From NCBI RefSeq assembly GCF_014897985.1, contig NZ_JABUZA010000010.1, positions 1-64,000 of the forward strand: 64,000 nt of DNA. Reading direction: 5' to 3'. The notes below the pieces were generated by a model. It saw nothing but the letters and a program-made list of their open reading frames with translations, did no database searches and was not told the DNA's origin. Numbering within the stretch: the stretch's first letter is position 1; the number at the start of each line of letters is the position of its first letter. Origin of the DNA: Halomonas colorata. GTDB taxonomy: Bacteria; Pseudomonadota; Gammaproteobacteria; Pseudomonadales; Halomonadaceae. A program made the position numbers and the translations under genes. Below are positions 42,395-50,294 of this stretch, piece by piece.

Positions 42395-42567
42395 TGGCCA
42401 AGAAAATCGACAGCCCCTGCATCGCCGCCTGTCAGTTGAAAGGCGGCATGTGCACCGGCTGTGGGCGAAGTATTGAAGAAATTCGCCACTGGAAATCCAT
42501 GAAGCGGCCCGAAAAAATCGCCACCATCAAACGGGCCGAACAGCGTTACAAGAAGCTCAACAAGTAG
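42394..42567 (+). CDS. DUF1289 small cysteine-rich protein
   Basis: A 57-residue protein too short for most gene callers. It shows the DUF1289 pattern: SPCIAACQLKGGMCTGCGRS with Cys at residues 9, 14, 20 and 23, then EEIRHWKSMKRPEK. The four Cys suggest a metal site, probably zinc. The ATG overlaps the upstream stop (TGATG). It ends AACAAGTAG at 42567. The function is unknown. Confidence 0.85.
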   Translation: MAKKIDSPCIAACQLKGGMCTGCGRSIEEIRHWKSMKRPEKIATIKRAEQRYKKLNK

Positions 42568-42603
42568 CGGGCTTTAGGGATACATCATTCGGACGGCGCT
42601 CGA

Positions 42604-43053
42604 TTAAAAATCACCCGGGGCGCATTGCAGGCAGGTAAGGCCCAGCGCGCGCCACTGGGCGACTACCGCATCGCGGTCATCCAGCACCAGCCAGGGCTCG
42701 AAGCCGTCTTCGCGCATGGTGCTGAGCAGGGCTTCCTTGACCGCTTCATCATCCACGTGGTCATGGCCATCCGGGCGCAGGTACATGGCGTCAAACGGTA
42801 TGGCGTTGCGGGTCAGCCATTCATGAGTATGATCTCGGTGAGTGTCCGGGCGGCCGCTGCAAATGATGATCTGCTGCCCCTGGGCTTTCAATAATTTCAC
42901 CAGCCGGGCGACCGGTTCGATCACCGGCGCTTCGGCCATAAACGCAAAGAAGGGGTCCCACTGCTTGGCGGGGCCCAGCACCCATTCGTGTACTTTTGTG
43001 GGGTGAAATTCAGCTAACGTACCGTCAACATCGACAATCACGGCGTGGGTCAT
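42604..43053 (-). CDS. HAD-family phosphatase resembling the T4 polynucleotide kinase 3'-phosphatase domain
   Basis: A 149-residue haloacid dehalogenase protein. Motif I is VDVDGTLAEF (the two Asp) and motif II is ICSGRPDTHRDHTHEWL. Motif III/IV are seen in VKEALLSTM and LVLDDRDAVVAQWRALGL, and the tail is CLQCAPGDF. This order and the GRPDTHRDHTHEWL / DDRDAVVAQWR pair are those of the phosphatase half of T4 Pnkp, which removes 3'-phosphates from nucleic acids. The kinase half is absent. It overlaps the MBL gene by 4 bp and is the last gene of the ABC importer operon. Confidence 0.83.
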   Translation of the reverse strand: MTHAVIVDVDGTLAEFHPTKVHEWVLGPAKQWDPFFAFMAEAPVIEPVARLVKLLKAQGQQIIICSGRPDTHRDHTHEWLTRNAIPFDAMYLRPDGHDHVDDEAVKEALLSTMREDGFEPWLVLDDRDAVVAQWRALGLTCLQCAPGDF

Positions 43054-44153
43054 GCAAGGCTCCTGTTATTTAAGGTGTTGGCATTTAAAACGTGCGTATT
43101 CAAGGCGTCAGTATTCAAGAACAGGGTCTTTTGTGTGGCGAGACGCGCACCGAGTAACGTGCGCCAGTTGCTAAGAGCCGGGTCGGATAAATGAGTAAAC
43201 AGCGGCACCACACGTTCGGCGTTTAGCTGATCGGCAAGCCCAACCAGATGCGAGGCGCGTAGATGCACATTCCAGCGCTGCCAGAGAATGTCGCCAGCGG
43301 CCAGTTCGGCGCAGCGCGAAGGCGTCAGGTAACCGGTGTGCAATAAGTGAAAACCTGGCCACATGGCAGCTGTGTCGTCACGATCACTGATCAGGTTGAG
43401 GCTTGGCTGGGAAGCATCGGGGCGCACTAGAATCGCTTCTATTCTTTTATCCACATGGGAACGGCGTAGCGTAGCGGGGAGCGCCAGCAGGGTTTGCAGA
43501 TTGGCGCGAATAATCGGGTCAATGGCAAGCGAAAGCCCGCGAGCATCCGCCTCTTCGGCTAGCCAGAGCGCCATCTCAAGCGCCCGGCCCGTTTCAGGCA
43601 CCGGGAAAACCAGAGGGCGGTCCAAGTGTGCGCTGATAGCATCCACACATGCCTGCTGGGGTTGATCGTAGGTGCCGTAGGACGCATCAAGCAGCGCAAT
43701 TTGCGCCGGTGGCGGCGTATCAAACGGAAACAGCCGGGACTCAAAGCAGGCGTCACCGCTATAGAAAATGCCGCCTGCCACATCCAGATGAATCCATACC
43801 CCGCCCAACGAATGGCCCGCCTGCCCGGTGGTCACCGGAATACCGGCGATCTGGCAGGTGCCGCGTTCGGGTAGCGGCTGCCAGGCGCGCCCGTTGGGGA
43901 GCGCTTGAGCTACCAGAGGCGTGCAGTAAAGCGGCAGCGTAGCGGGCAGCTCGCTGACGCCGCCAATATGATCGATATGGTCATGGCTGATAATCACCGC
44001 ATCGACATCAAGCCCGCGTGCCCAGGTGACCGGCTCGCCCGGGTGCAGCGCACCACCTGCATCCAGCAGAAGCCGCTTGCCGTTGGCCTCCACCACAATG
44101 GCTGCGGGGCCTTTATCGCCCAGGCCGCTTAACATGTTGATGCTGGCGCTCAT
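43050..44153 (-). CDS. Metallo-beta-lactamase-fold hydrolase (RNase J-like)
   Basis: A 367-residue MBL-fold protein. The metal site is in VIISHDHIDHIGGVSELPAT, with GHSLGG and FYSGDACFESRLFPF as later motifs. An inserted segment (about residues 180-260) and the block LRASHLVGLADQLNAERVVP resemble the beta-CASP part of RNase J-type nucleases, though a simple phosphodiesterase is possible. The ATG at 44153 forms a 4-bp ATGA overlap with the ABC ATPase gene and has GGAG 8 nt upstream. The last 20 residues (LFLNTDALNTHVLNANTLNN) are encoded by 15-bp tandem repeats and are not part of the fold. Confidence 0.82.
   Translation of the reverse strand: MSASINMLSGLGDKGPAAIVVEANGKRLLLDAGGALHPGEPVTWARGLDVDAVIISHDHIDHIGGVSELPATLPLYCTPLVAQALPNGRAWQPLPERGTCQIAGIPVTTGQAGHSLGGVWIHLDVAGGIFYSGDACFESRLFPFDTPPPAQIALLDASYGTYDQPQQACVDAISAHLDRPLVFPVPETGRALEMALWLAEEADARGLSLAIDPIIRANLQTLLALPATLRRSHVDKRIEAILVRPDASQPSLNLISDRDDTAAMWPGFHLLHTGYLTPSRCAELAAGDILWQRWNVHLRASHLVGLADQLNAERVVPLFTHLSDPALSNWRTLLGARLATQKTLFLNTDALNTHVLNANTLNNRSLA
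43069..43128 (-). repeat. Four tandem 15-bp repeats in the 3' end of the MBL gene
   Basis: On the plus strand the units are TTTAAGGTGTTGGCA, TTTAAAACGTGCGTA, TTCAAGGCGTCAGTA and TTCAAGAACAGGGTC, contiguous from 43069 to 43128. They share TTYAA at the start and GTA/GCA at the end. The same word type occurs in the array at 52697-52756. Confidence 0.8.
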
Positions 44154-45196
44154 TGGTCGGGCTCCAGACACCAGCCTTCCAGGAGCGTCAGCGCTACCTG
44201 CTGGCCCAATTTCAGGGCGTGGGGATGATAGGCGAGCAGCGTTTCGCCACCGGCCATGCGCAGGTGAAGCTCATAGCGCTCGCCACGAAAGGTCTGGCGC
44301 TCAATACGAGCGGTTAAATCCTGCTGGCTGGGCGCTTCGGGGTGCACCTGAATATGTTCCGGGCGCACCAGCACCGCCTGATGACGCTGGGCAGCGGGAG
44401 ACGCTAGCCCCTGCATCAGCTCATGGCCGCCAAGGCGCCTGCCCGGTGCGCCGGTACTTATCATCAACTGGCTGCCCTGGCCGATAAAGCTTGCCACCCA
44501 GGACGTACGCGGCTCGCGGTAGAGCGTTTCAGGCGTGGCCCACTGCACCAGCTTGCCCGCCTGCATCACTGCGATACGGTCAGCAAGCGCCATGGCTTCG
44601 CTTTGATCATGGGTGACGTAGACCATGGTGGCTTCGGTGCGGCGGTGGAAATCCGCAAAGCTGTGCTCCATGGATGCGCGCAGGTGGCGGTCCAGGTTCG
44701 CCAATGGCTCATCTAGAAGCACCACTGACGGGTCGGTGACCAGGCAGCGGGCGAGTGCCACGCGCTGGCGCTGACCGCCGCTTAAATCCTGCGGCGTGCG
44801 CTGGGCGTAGGGCTCAAGCGCCACTAGAGAAAGCGCCTGCTCAACGCGGTGCTGATAATCCGCCCCGCGCACGCCGCGTAGTTTAAGCGGGTAGCCGACG
44901 TTATCGGCAACACTCATATGCGGCCACAGCGCGTAGGATTGAAACACCATGGCCATGTTGCGCTGCTCGGGGAGCACGTGGTGCTGCTCGCTTGCCAGAA
45001 GCTGATCGCCCAGATGGATTTCACCGCCACTTACCTGCTCGAACCCGGCCAGCATGCGCAGCATGGTGGTTTTGCCGCAGCCGCTGGGGCCGAGCAGGGC
45101 GACAAACTCACCCGGCTCAACCGTTAATGAAAGCCCATCCACGGCTTTGTGTTCGCCAAACTGCTTGGTGACTTGCTTAAGGGTTAGCCCTGCCAT
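44150..45196 (-). CDS. ABC transporter ATP-binding protein (FbpC/PotA type)
   Basis: A 348-residue ATPase. Walker A is GPSGCGKTTMLRML (about residue 36), the signature is LSGGQRQRVALARCL, Walker B is VVLLDEPLANLD, and the switch His is in YVTHDQSEAMALADR. A C-terminal TOBE domain (about 260-345) is present. It energises the two-domain permease encoded just upstream in the operon (13-bp overlap). Confidence 0.93.
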   Translation of the reverse strand: MAGLTLKQVTKQFGEHKAVDGLSLTVEPGEFVALLGPSGCGKTTMLRMLAGFEQVSGGEIHLGDQLLASEQHHVLPEQRNMAMVFQSYALWPHMSVADNVGYPLKLRGVRGADYQHRVEQALSLVALEPYAQRTPQDLSGGQRQRVALARCLVTDPSVVLLDEPLANLDRHLRASMEHSFADFHRRTEATMVYVTHDQSEAMALADRIAVMQAGKLVQWATPETLYREPRTSWVASFIGQGSQLMISTGAPGRRLGGHELMQGLASPAAQRHQAVLVRPEHIQVHPEAPSQQDLTARIERQTFRGERYELHLRMAGGETLLAYHPHALKLGQQVALTLLEGWCLEPDQ

Positions 45197-46884
45197 GGCA
45201 CGACTCCTTTGGGTAAACGCGGGGCCAGAAGGCTAAGCGAGAGCATGAGTGAAGCGACCATCAGCACGACCAGCACGGACACCGCCGAGGCTAGAACGCT
45301 TTCGCCACCTTCATCGAGGTTAAAAATCAGCACGCCCAGGGTTTCGTTACCGGCGCTCCATAGCAGTGCCGAGACGGTCAGCTCGTTGACGGCCAGCAGA
45401 AATACCAGCAAGCCCCCGGCAAACAGCGCAGGTGCAATCAGCGGCATCACGATAGTGGAAAGGCGACGCCAAGGGCCGGCACCGGCGAGCTGGGCGGCTT
45501 CTTCAAGGGAAGGGTCAAGCTGTGCAAGGCTTGCGCTGACCGGCTTTAAGCACACCACCAGAAAACGCGCCAGATAAGCCACGAAGATCAGCCCCAGCGT
45601 GCCGTAAAGCGCCACGTTGATAATGGGCAGTGGCCGCACGAACAGCAGTATGCAGGCAATCGCCAGTACCACGCCGGGCAGGGCGTAAGGCAGCTCGATA
45701 ATGCTCAACGTCAGGTTTTGCAGGCGCGCTGGAAGCCGCTGGAGGCGGTAGGCCAGCGGCAGGCTGCACAGCATGAGCACCACGGCTGCGCCACCGGCAA
45801 GCCAAAAGCTATTGCGCATGGCGCGCCACGTGGCGCCCTGGCGGCCAATCACTTCATGGTAGGCGTTCAGCGTGGCGGTATCGGCATTGAGCGGTACGCC
45901 CATGGCCGGCACCAGCGAGCTGACCACCAGCGCCACCAGCGGCGCGACAAGAATGACCAGCAACACGCTGACCAGCAGCACCGTGACCAGCGCACGAAAG
46001 CGGCCGAGTGAGAAATCATGGGCGCGTCCGCTATGGCCCACCAGCCCGAAACGGCTGCGGCCCATCCAGTGTTGCTGAAGCGCCACACCCGCCAGCGCCA
46101 GCACACCAATCAATAGTGAAAGGGCGGCCATCTCAGCCAGTACACCGGTGCCAAAACTGGCCATGCGCTGATAGATCAGCGTAGGCAGCACGTAATAGCC
46201 TGCCGGAATGCCCAGCATGGCCGGGATGCCGAAGTTACCCAGGCTTGAGATAAACGCCATGGCGCTACCGGCTACCAGACCGCTTCTCGTCACGGGAAGT
46301 ACGATATGCCGCCACACCTGATTCTGCCGGGCACCGCTGATGCGAGCAGCTTCGACAAGCTCGCGTGGTAAGGAAAGTAGTGACGTGCGCAGCGCTAAAA
46401 ACACCAGCGGGGCACTTTGAATACCTAACAGCAGGGCGATGCCTTCCGCCGAGTAGAGCGGCTGTGGGCTGCCCAGCGGCGGTGCCATGCCGATGCTTTT
46501 GAGTAACGGGCTTGCCGGGCCAAATAGCTGTAGCCAGCTAAGCGCCGTGACCTGGGGCGGAATCATCATCGGCAGCATAAAGCAGAACACCAGCCATGCC
46601 TTGCCGCGAATGTCGGTCAGGGTAATCACGAATGCAAACAGGCTGCCCAGCGCAAGGGCAATCAGCATGCCCAGCCCCGAGGTATACAGGCTGTGTGACA
46701 GCGCTCGCCAGGTGCTCGCAGACTGGAGCACGCGCCATAGCGGCGCGTTGCCCCCTTGGGTCAAATCGCTTAACGCTTCGACCAAAAGGCGTAGGCTAGG
46801 CGCCAGGCTCAGCAGGACCACGGTAAGCGTCAAAAGGGTAAGCAGCCAGCGGTGCTGGCTGCCTTGGGTAAGACTCGGTGACAT
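45184..46884 (-). CDS. ABC transporter permease, fused two-domain (FbpB/ThiP type)
   Basis: A 566-residue protein holding two permease halves of about six helices each. The EAA loops are RELVEAARISGARQNQVWRH near residue 178 and PSLEEAAQLAGAGPWRRLST near residue 455. This fused layout is typical of the Fe3+/thiamine/2-aminoethylphosphonate group of importers. It sits 2 bp after the binding protein gene and overlaps the ATPase gene. Confidence 0.92.
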   Translation of the reverse strand: MSPSLTQGSQHRWLLTLLTLTVVLLSLAPSLRLLVEALSDLTQGGNAPLWRVLQSASTWRALSHSLYTSGLGMLIALALGSLFAFVITLTDIRGKAWLVFCFMLPMMIPPQVTALSWLQLFGPASPLLKSIGMAPPLGSPQPLYSAEGIALLLGIQSAPLVFLALRTSLLSLPRELVEAARISGARQNQVWRHIVLPVTRSGLVAGSAMAFISSLGNFGIPAMLGIPAGYYVLPTLIYQRMASFGTGVLAEMAALSLLIGVLALAGVALQQHWMGRSRFGLVGHSGRAHDFSLGRFRALVTVLLVSVLLVILVAPLVALVVSSLVPAMGVPLNADTATLNAYHEVIGRQGATWRAMRNSFWLAGGAAVVLMLCSLPLAYRLQRLPARLQNLTLSIIELPYALPGVVLAIACILLFVRPLPIINVALYGTLGLIFVAYLARFLVVCLKPVSASLAQLDPSLEEAAQLAGAGPWRRLSTIVMPLIAPALFAGGLLVFLLAVNELTVSALLWSAGNETLGVLIFNLDEGGESVLASAVSVLVVLMVASLMLSLSLLAPRLPKGVVPWQG

Positions 46885-46886
46885 GA

Positions 46887-47879
46887 TCAGCCGCCGAACA
46901 GGTCGCTGAAGCGCTGTTTCAGGGCTTCTTCCTGCTCAAGCGCCTGGGCGATATCGACGGACATCAGCTCGATGGTGTCGCGGGCGGGGAAGCCTTCCGG
47001 CGGCGCAACACCCGGGTGGGCAGGCAGATACCCCTGCTCGCTGACCAGCTGCTGACCTTCTTCCGAGAGCACGAAATCGACAAACTTCTGCGCCGCATCC
47101 ACGTTCTTGGCACCTGCCATAATGGCGACAGGTTCGGTGACTGCACTCACACCCTCTTCAGGGAAGACAAACTCGACCGGTGAACCTTTGGCCGCTTCGC
47201 GGATGGGCAGGAAATCCACCACGATGCCGTAAGGCTTGGTGCCGGCTGCCACTGCGTTGAACACACCGCCGTTACCGCCCTGGGCTTCGGTGCGGTTGTC
47301 ATGCAGGGCATCGTAATAGCTCTCACCCAGGTCAGGGTTCTCACTAATCGCCGCCATATGAATCAGGGCAGCCCCCGAATAAAGCGGGCTTGGCATCGTG
47401 ACCAGACCTTCATATTCAGGCTTGAGCAGGTCCTGCCAGCTTTGCGGCTGCTCGTCAGCGCCGGTGTTGTACACGATGCCGGTGGTGATCAGTTTGGTGC
47501 CGTAGTAGAAGCCTTCGGGGTCAAAAAGCTCGGCATCAAAGGCTTCACGATTAGGGCTCAAATAAGCCTGAAGTTGGCCTTCCTGCTTTAACGACTCCAT
47601 GGTCATGCTGTCGGCGATCAGCAGCACATCGGGGTTACTGACCCCAGCGGCAAGCTCGGAGCGCAGGCGGGTCATCAACCGCGTGGTGCCGTCGCGTACC
47701 CACTCTACCTCGATATCCGGATAGGCGGCCTGGAACGCATCGACCGTTTGCTGGGCGTCGCTGTTGGGCTGGCTGGTATAGAGCACGAGCTTGTCGTCGG
47801 CAACGGCGTTGGCTGAAAGAGCCAGGCCTGCCATCGTGGTGGTAAGAGCGATGGCGGTGCAGAGTGAGCGCTTAAGCAT
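46887..47879 (-). CDS. ABC transporter substrate-binding protein (FbpA/AfuA type)
   Basis: A 330-residue periplasmic protein with a signal peptide (MLKRSLCTAIALTTTMAGLA, cleaved near ANAVA). The mature start, DKLVLYTSQPNSDAQQTVDA, and PDVLLIADSMTMESLKQ fit the family that binds Fe3+, thiamine, aminoethylphosphonate or hexose phosphate. The Tyr pair used for iron in FbpA is not evident. With the DeoR regulator and two phosphoesterase-like enzymes, a phosphorylated organic ligand is more likely (inference). It is the first gene of the operon. Confidence 0.9.
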   Translation of the reverse strand: MLKRSLCTAIALTTTMAGLALSANAVADDKLVLYTSQPNSDAQQTVDAFQAAYPDIEVEWVRDGTTRLMTRLRSELAAGVSNPDVLLIADSMTMESLKQEGQLQAYLSPNREAFDAELFDPEGFYYGTKLITTGIVYNTGADEQPQSWQDLLKPEYEGLVTMPSPLYSGAALIHMAAISENPDLGESYYDALHDNRTEAQGGNGGVFNAVAAGTKPYGIVVDFLPIREAAKGSPVEFVFPEEGVSAVTEPVAIMAGAKNVDAAQKFVDFVLSEEGQQLVSEQGYLPAHPGVAPPEGFPARDTIELMSVDIAQALEQEEALKQRFSDLFGG

Positions 47880-47912
47880 CAGAAGGTCTCCTGTGAGTGA
47901 CCCTGCTCACAC

Positions 47913-47944
47913 TACTGTCATCACCTTACAGCATCATGACAGTA
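47913..47944. promoter_or_regulatory. 9-bp inverted repeat operator
   Basis: TACTGTCAT (47913-47921) and ATGACAGTA (47936-47944) form a perfect inverted repeat with a 14-bp spacer, in the 145-bp gap between the ABC operon and the DeoR regulator. The centre-to-centre distance of 23 bp suits a dimeric repressor contacting two successive major grooves. Confidence 0.65.
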
Positions 47945-47946
47945 CG

Positions 47947-47995
47947 CTTTCGTTTGAAGGGGGCGAGCTTTCGTACATATCGGAAAGTCTTTCGT
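47947..47995 (+). promoter_or_regulatory. Three CTTTCGT direct repeats at exact 21-bp spacing
   Basis: CTTTCGT occurs at 47947-47953, 47968-47974 and 47989-47995, each 21 bp from the last. The opposite-strand word CGGAAAG lies at 47981-47987. GlpR/DeoR-type repressors bind repeated TTTCG-like elements, and 21 bp is two helical turns, so all copies face the same side of the DNA. The last copy is 30 bp from the DeoR start codon. Confidence 0.65.
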
Positions 47996-48024
47996 TAACA
48001 AAAAAGAGGGGAGATGAGAGCAAA

Positions 48025-48780
48025 ATGAAGGGGCTAAACGAGCGCCGCCGAGCGCTGCTTGAGCGCGTACGCCAAGAGGGGCGCCATTCGCTGGAGGCGC
48101 TGGCTGATCAGTTTGGGGTGTCCGTACAAACCCTGCGCGGCGATATTCGCTTTCTTGCCGAAAAAGGCATGGTGCTGCGGCGCCACGGTGAGGTACTGCC
48201 GTTTCCCGACCGCGAAAATATCGGCTACGACCAGCGCCAGATCGTCAACGAAGCCGGAAAACGCCATATTGCCCGCCAGGCCGCCTCGTTGATTCAGCAT
48301 CATCAGTCGCTGTTTCTAGGCACCGGCACCACCGTTGAACAGCTGGCCGACGCGCTGCACGATAAACAGGGCCTGCATATCATGACCAATAATCTCCACG
48401 CGCTTATCAAGCTTTCAGCCCTTGAGTGTGAGCTGGTGGTGGCAGGCGGCCGGGTGCGCCGCCGCGATCAGGACGTGATTGGCGGGGATGCGTGGCGCTT
48501 TTTTCAACGCTACCGAGCGGATGTAGGCATTGTCTCGGTAGGCGGGATGGATGCTCACGGCAATCTTTTCGACTACAACGACGATGAGGTCATGGCCCGT
48601 GAAGCGCTGTTGGCCAATGCAGCCTTTCGCGTTCTGGTGCTGGATAGCACCAAGTTTGATTTACCGCTGCGCTGCGCCGCCGGGCAGCTGGCCGACTATG
48701 ACGCGGTGATAACCGATGCAGCATTACCCGACCGATTGCGTAGTCCGCTGGCCGCGCAGGGGGTGAGATTTTTGATATAA
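48025..48780 (+). CDS. DeoR/GlpR-family transcriptional regulator
   Basis: A 251-residue regulator. The N-terminal HTH reads LEALADQFGVSVQTLRGDIR and KGMVLRRHGEV (residues 20-55). The sugar-phosphate-sensing DeoR C-terminal domain holds FLGTGTTVEQLADAL, GGRVRRRDQDVIGGDAW and VLDSTKFDL. The frame opens at 47791, inside the divergent binding-protein gene, but ATG 48025 starts the family sequence and has a purine-rich GAGGGGAG upstream. Regulators of this family usually respond to a phosphorylated sugar or polyol. It probably controls the divergent ABC operon. Confidence 0.9.
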   Translation: MKGLNERRRALLERVRQEGRHSLEALADQFGVSVQTLRGDIRFLAEKGMVLRRHGEVLPFPDRENIGYDQRQIVNEAGKRHIARQAASLIQHHQSLFLGTGTTVEQLADALHDKQGLHIMTNNLHALIKLSALECELVVAGGRVRRRDQDVIGGDAWRFFQRYRADVGIVSVGGMDAHGNLFDYNDDEVMAREALLANAAFRVLVLDSTKFDLPLRCAAGQLADYDAVITDAALPDRLRSPLAAQGVRFLI

Positions 48781-48968
48781 ACAGACATTAAGTGCTCTGC
48801 AGGCGCTGCTTTGGCTTCTTGCCCAGAGCAAAAAGTCTATGCATTCCCTCCCTGTTACGTTGACAAGATTGTTCATCACCGGAGACGTTTAATGTGCCAA
48901 ACTACCCCCAGGTATAGTGAGCAGTAACGCAATACGCAGATAGACTTTTTGTGGCAAGAGGGCTGGTA

Positions 48969-50213
48969 ATGATCAACGACGCGCTACTTGAAGCCATAGA
49001 AGCTGAGTTGAAAAGGAGGCGTTTTCGGCTGCGCTTTGCCAAGATGCTTGAAGCACGTTTCGAAGCAGACACCCAGCGGCGTCGAAGCCATACCATTGTC
49101 GTGGCCGGGCTCATCGCCATTCCCATCTACTTCCTTTTTCTAATCAATGATTACAGCTTTCGCCCAGAGATATTCACGCAAATTCTGCTGCTTCGCCTGG
49201 GGTCCATTATTGTTTTCACTCTGCCTATTTTTTGGCTGATTTGCCGAGGCGTTCGGCCCGCTGTGCGAGAGATGCTAATGGCCAGCGTCGTAGTATTGAC
49301 GATGTTGGTTTCCTGCGTGATTCTTACGGCCTCCACCGCGCCCTATTCTTATTTCGACGTTTTTTCCTTCGGCCTTATCCTGGTGGCAGGCAATATCTTC
49401 TTCCCGCTGCGCTTTTCGTACGCCTGTCTCTCATCGGCCGTCAGCATTTTGGTTATGTTGATATTTGTAGCGGATTACGAGCCTATGCCGCGAGAGGCAA
49501 AGCACCTAGCAATGCTGGGCATGTTTACCACAACGCTGTTTACCCTGGTCACCAACTATCGCCTTGAGCGTAGCGAACGCAAGTCGTACCTGCTAGTGCT
49601 AAGAGAAAGGATTCGCGCGGGCTACTATCAGGAAGATAATCAGAAGCTGTCTAAGCTATCGCTGACTGACCCGCTGACCAATATTGCCAATCGGCGCCAG
49701 TTCGACGCGAGGCTGACCGCATGTTGGCAGGATGCTGCTGAGCAGCGCACTTGCCTGGGTTTGATGGTGATCGACATTGATTACTTCAAAGCCTACAACG
49801 ATTACTACGGCCATTTGCAGGGAGACGAGTGCTTGCGTCAGGTGGCGGCAGCCATGCAACACGAGAGTCGGGACGCTGAGTTGGTAGCCCGCTTTGGAGG
49901 TGAAGAGTTCGTACTGCTGATGACAAGTGCAGCGCCCACTGCCGCTCAGCAAATGGCGGAACGCATTCGTCATACTATCGAGGCGCTGCAAATTTCCAAT
50001 CACGGTTACTCGTTGCAGAGTGTCATTACCGTCAGCATCGGTGTGGCAACGGTGTATCCCAGCGATAGCCTACAGTCGGCTGAACTTTTGGGTATGGCCG
50101 ATGCCGCGCTCTATAAAGCCAAGCAGCAAGGCCGTAACTGTACCTGGGTAGCTGGTAAAGAGTGGCGTCTTAAGCACGAAGCCGCCGATAGATTAGGCCG
50201 TATTTCTAAATAG
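48969..50213 (+). CDS. Membrane-bound GGDEF diguanylate cyclase
   Basis: A 414-residue protein. An N-terminal amphipathic helix is followed by six predicted membrane helices (about residues 40-200) with short loops, then a linker and a GGDEF domain (about 230-400). DPLTNIANRRQFD and the active site ARFGGEEFVLLM near residue 309 are intact. The position of the inhibitory RxxD is occupied by RDAE, so product inhibition may be weak. GTG 48951 is in frame, but ATG 48969 with GAGGG upstream is preferred. It is monocistronic. The input signal is unknown. Confidence 0.9.
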   Translation: MINDALLEAIEAELKRRRFRLRFAKMLEARFEADTQRRRSHTIVVAGLIAIPIYFLFLINDYSFRPEIFTQILLLRLGSIIVFTLPIFWLICRGVRPAVREMLMASVVVLTMLVSCVILTASTAPYSYFDVFSFGLILVAGNIFFPLRFSYACLSSAVSILVMLIFVADYEPMPREAKHLAMLGMFTTTLFTLVTNYRLERSERKSYLLVLRERIRAGYYQEDNQKLSKLSLTDPLTNIANRRQFDARLTACWQDAAEQRTCLGLMVIDIDYFKAYNDYYGHLQGDECLRQVAAAMQHESRDAELVARFGGEEFVLLMTSAAPTAAQQMAERIRHTIEALQISNHGYSLQSVITVSIGVATVYPSDSLQSAELLGMADAALYKAKQQGRNCTWVAGKEWRLKHEAADRLGRISK

Positions 50214-50294
50214 CGGGCTCGCTTTTGCGCCGCGCTGATTTGACAACGGCCCGGTTAGTAAGGACAAATACGCAAAAACTCTGAGGAGCACGCC

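Noticed and set aside
48794-48829. Terminator after the DeoR gene (GCTCTG/CAGAGC)
   Set aside because: The loop is 24 nt long and the A-run is on the wrong strand for the plus-strand gene.
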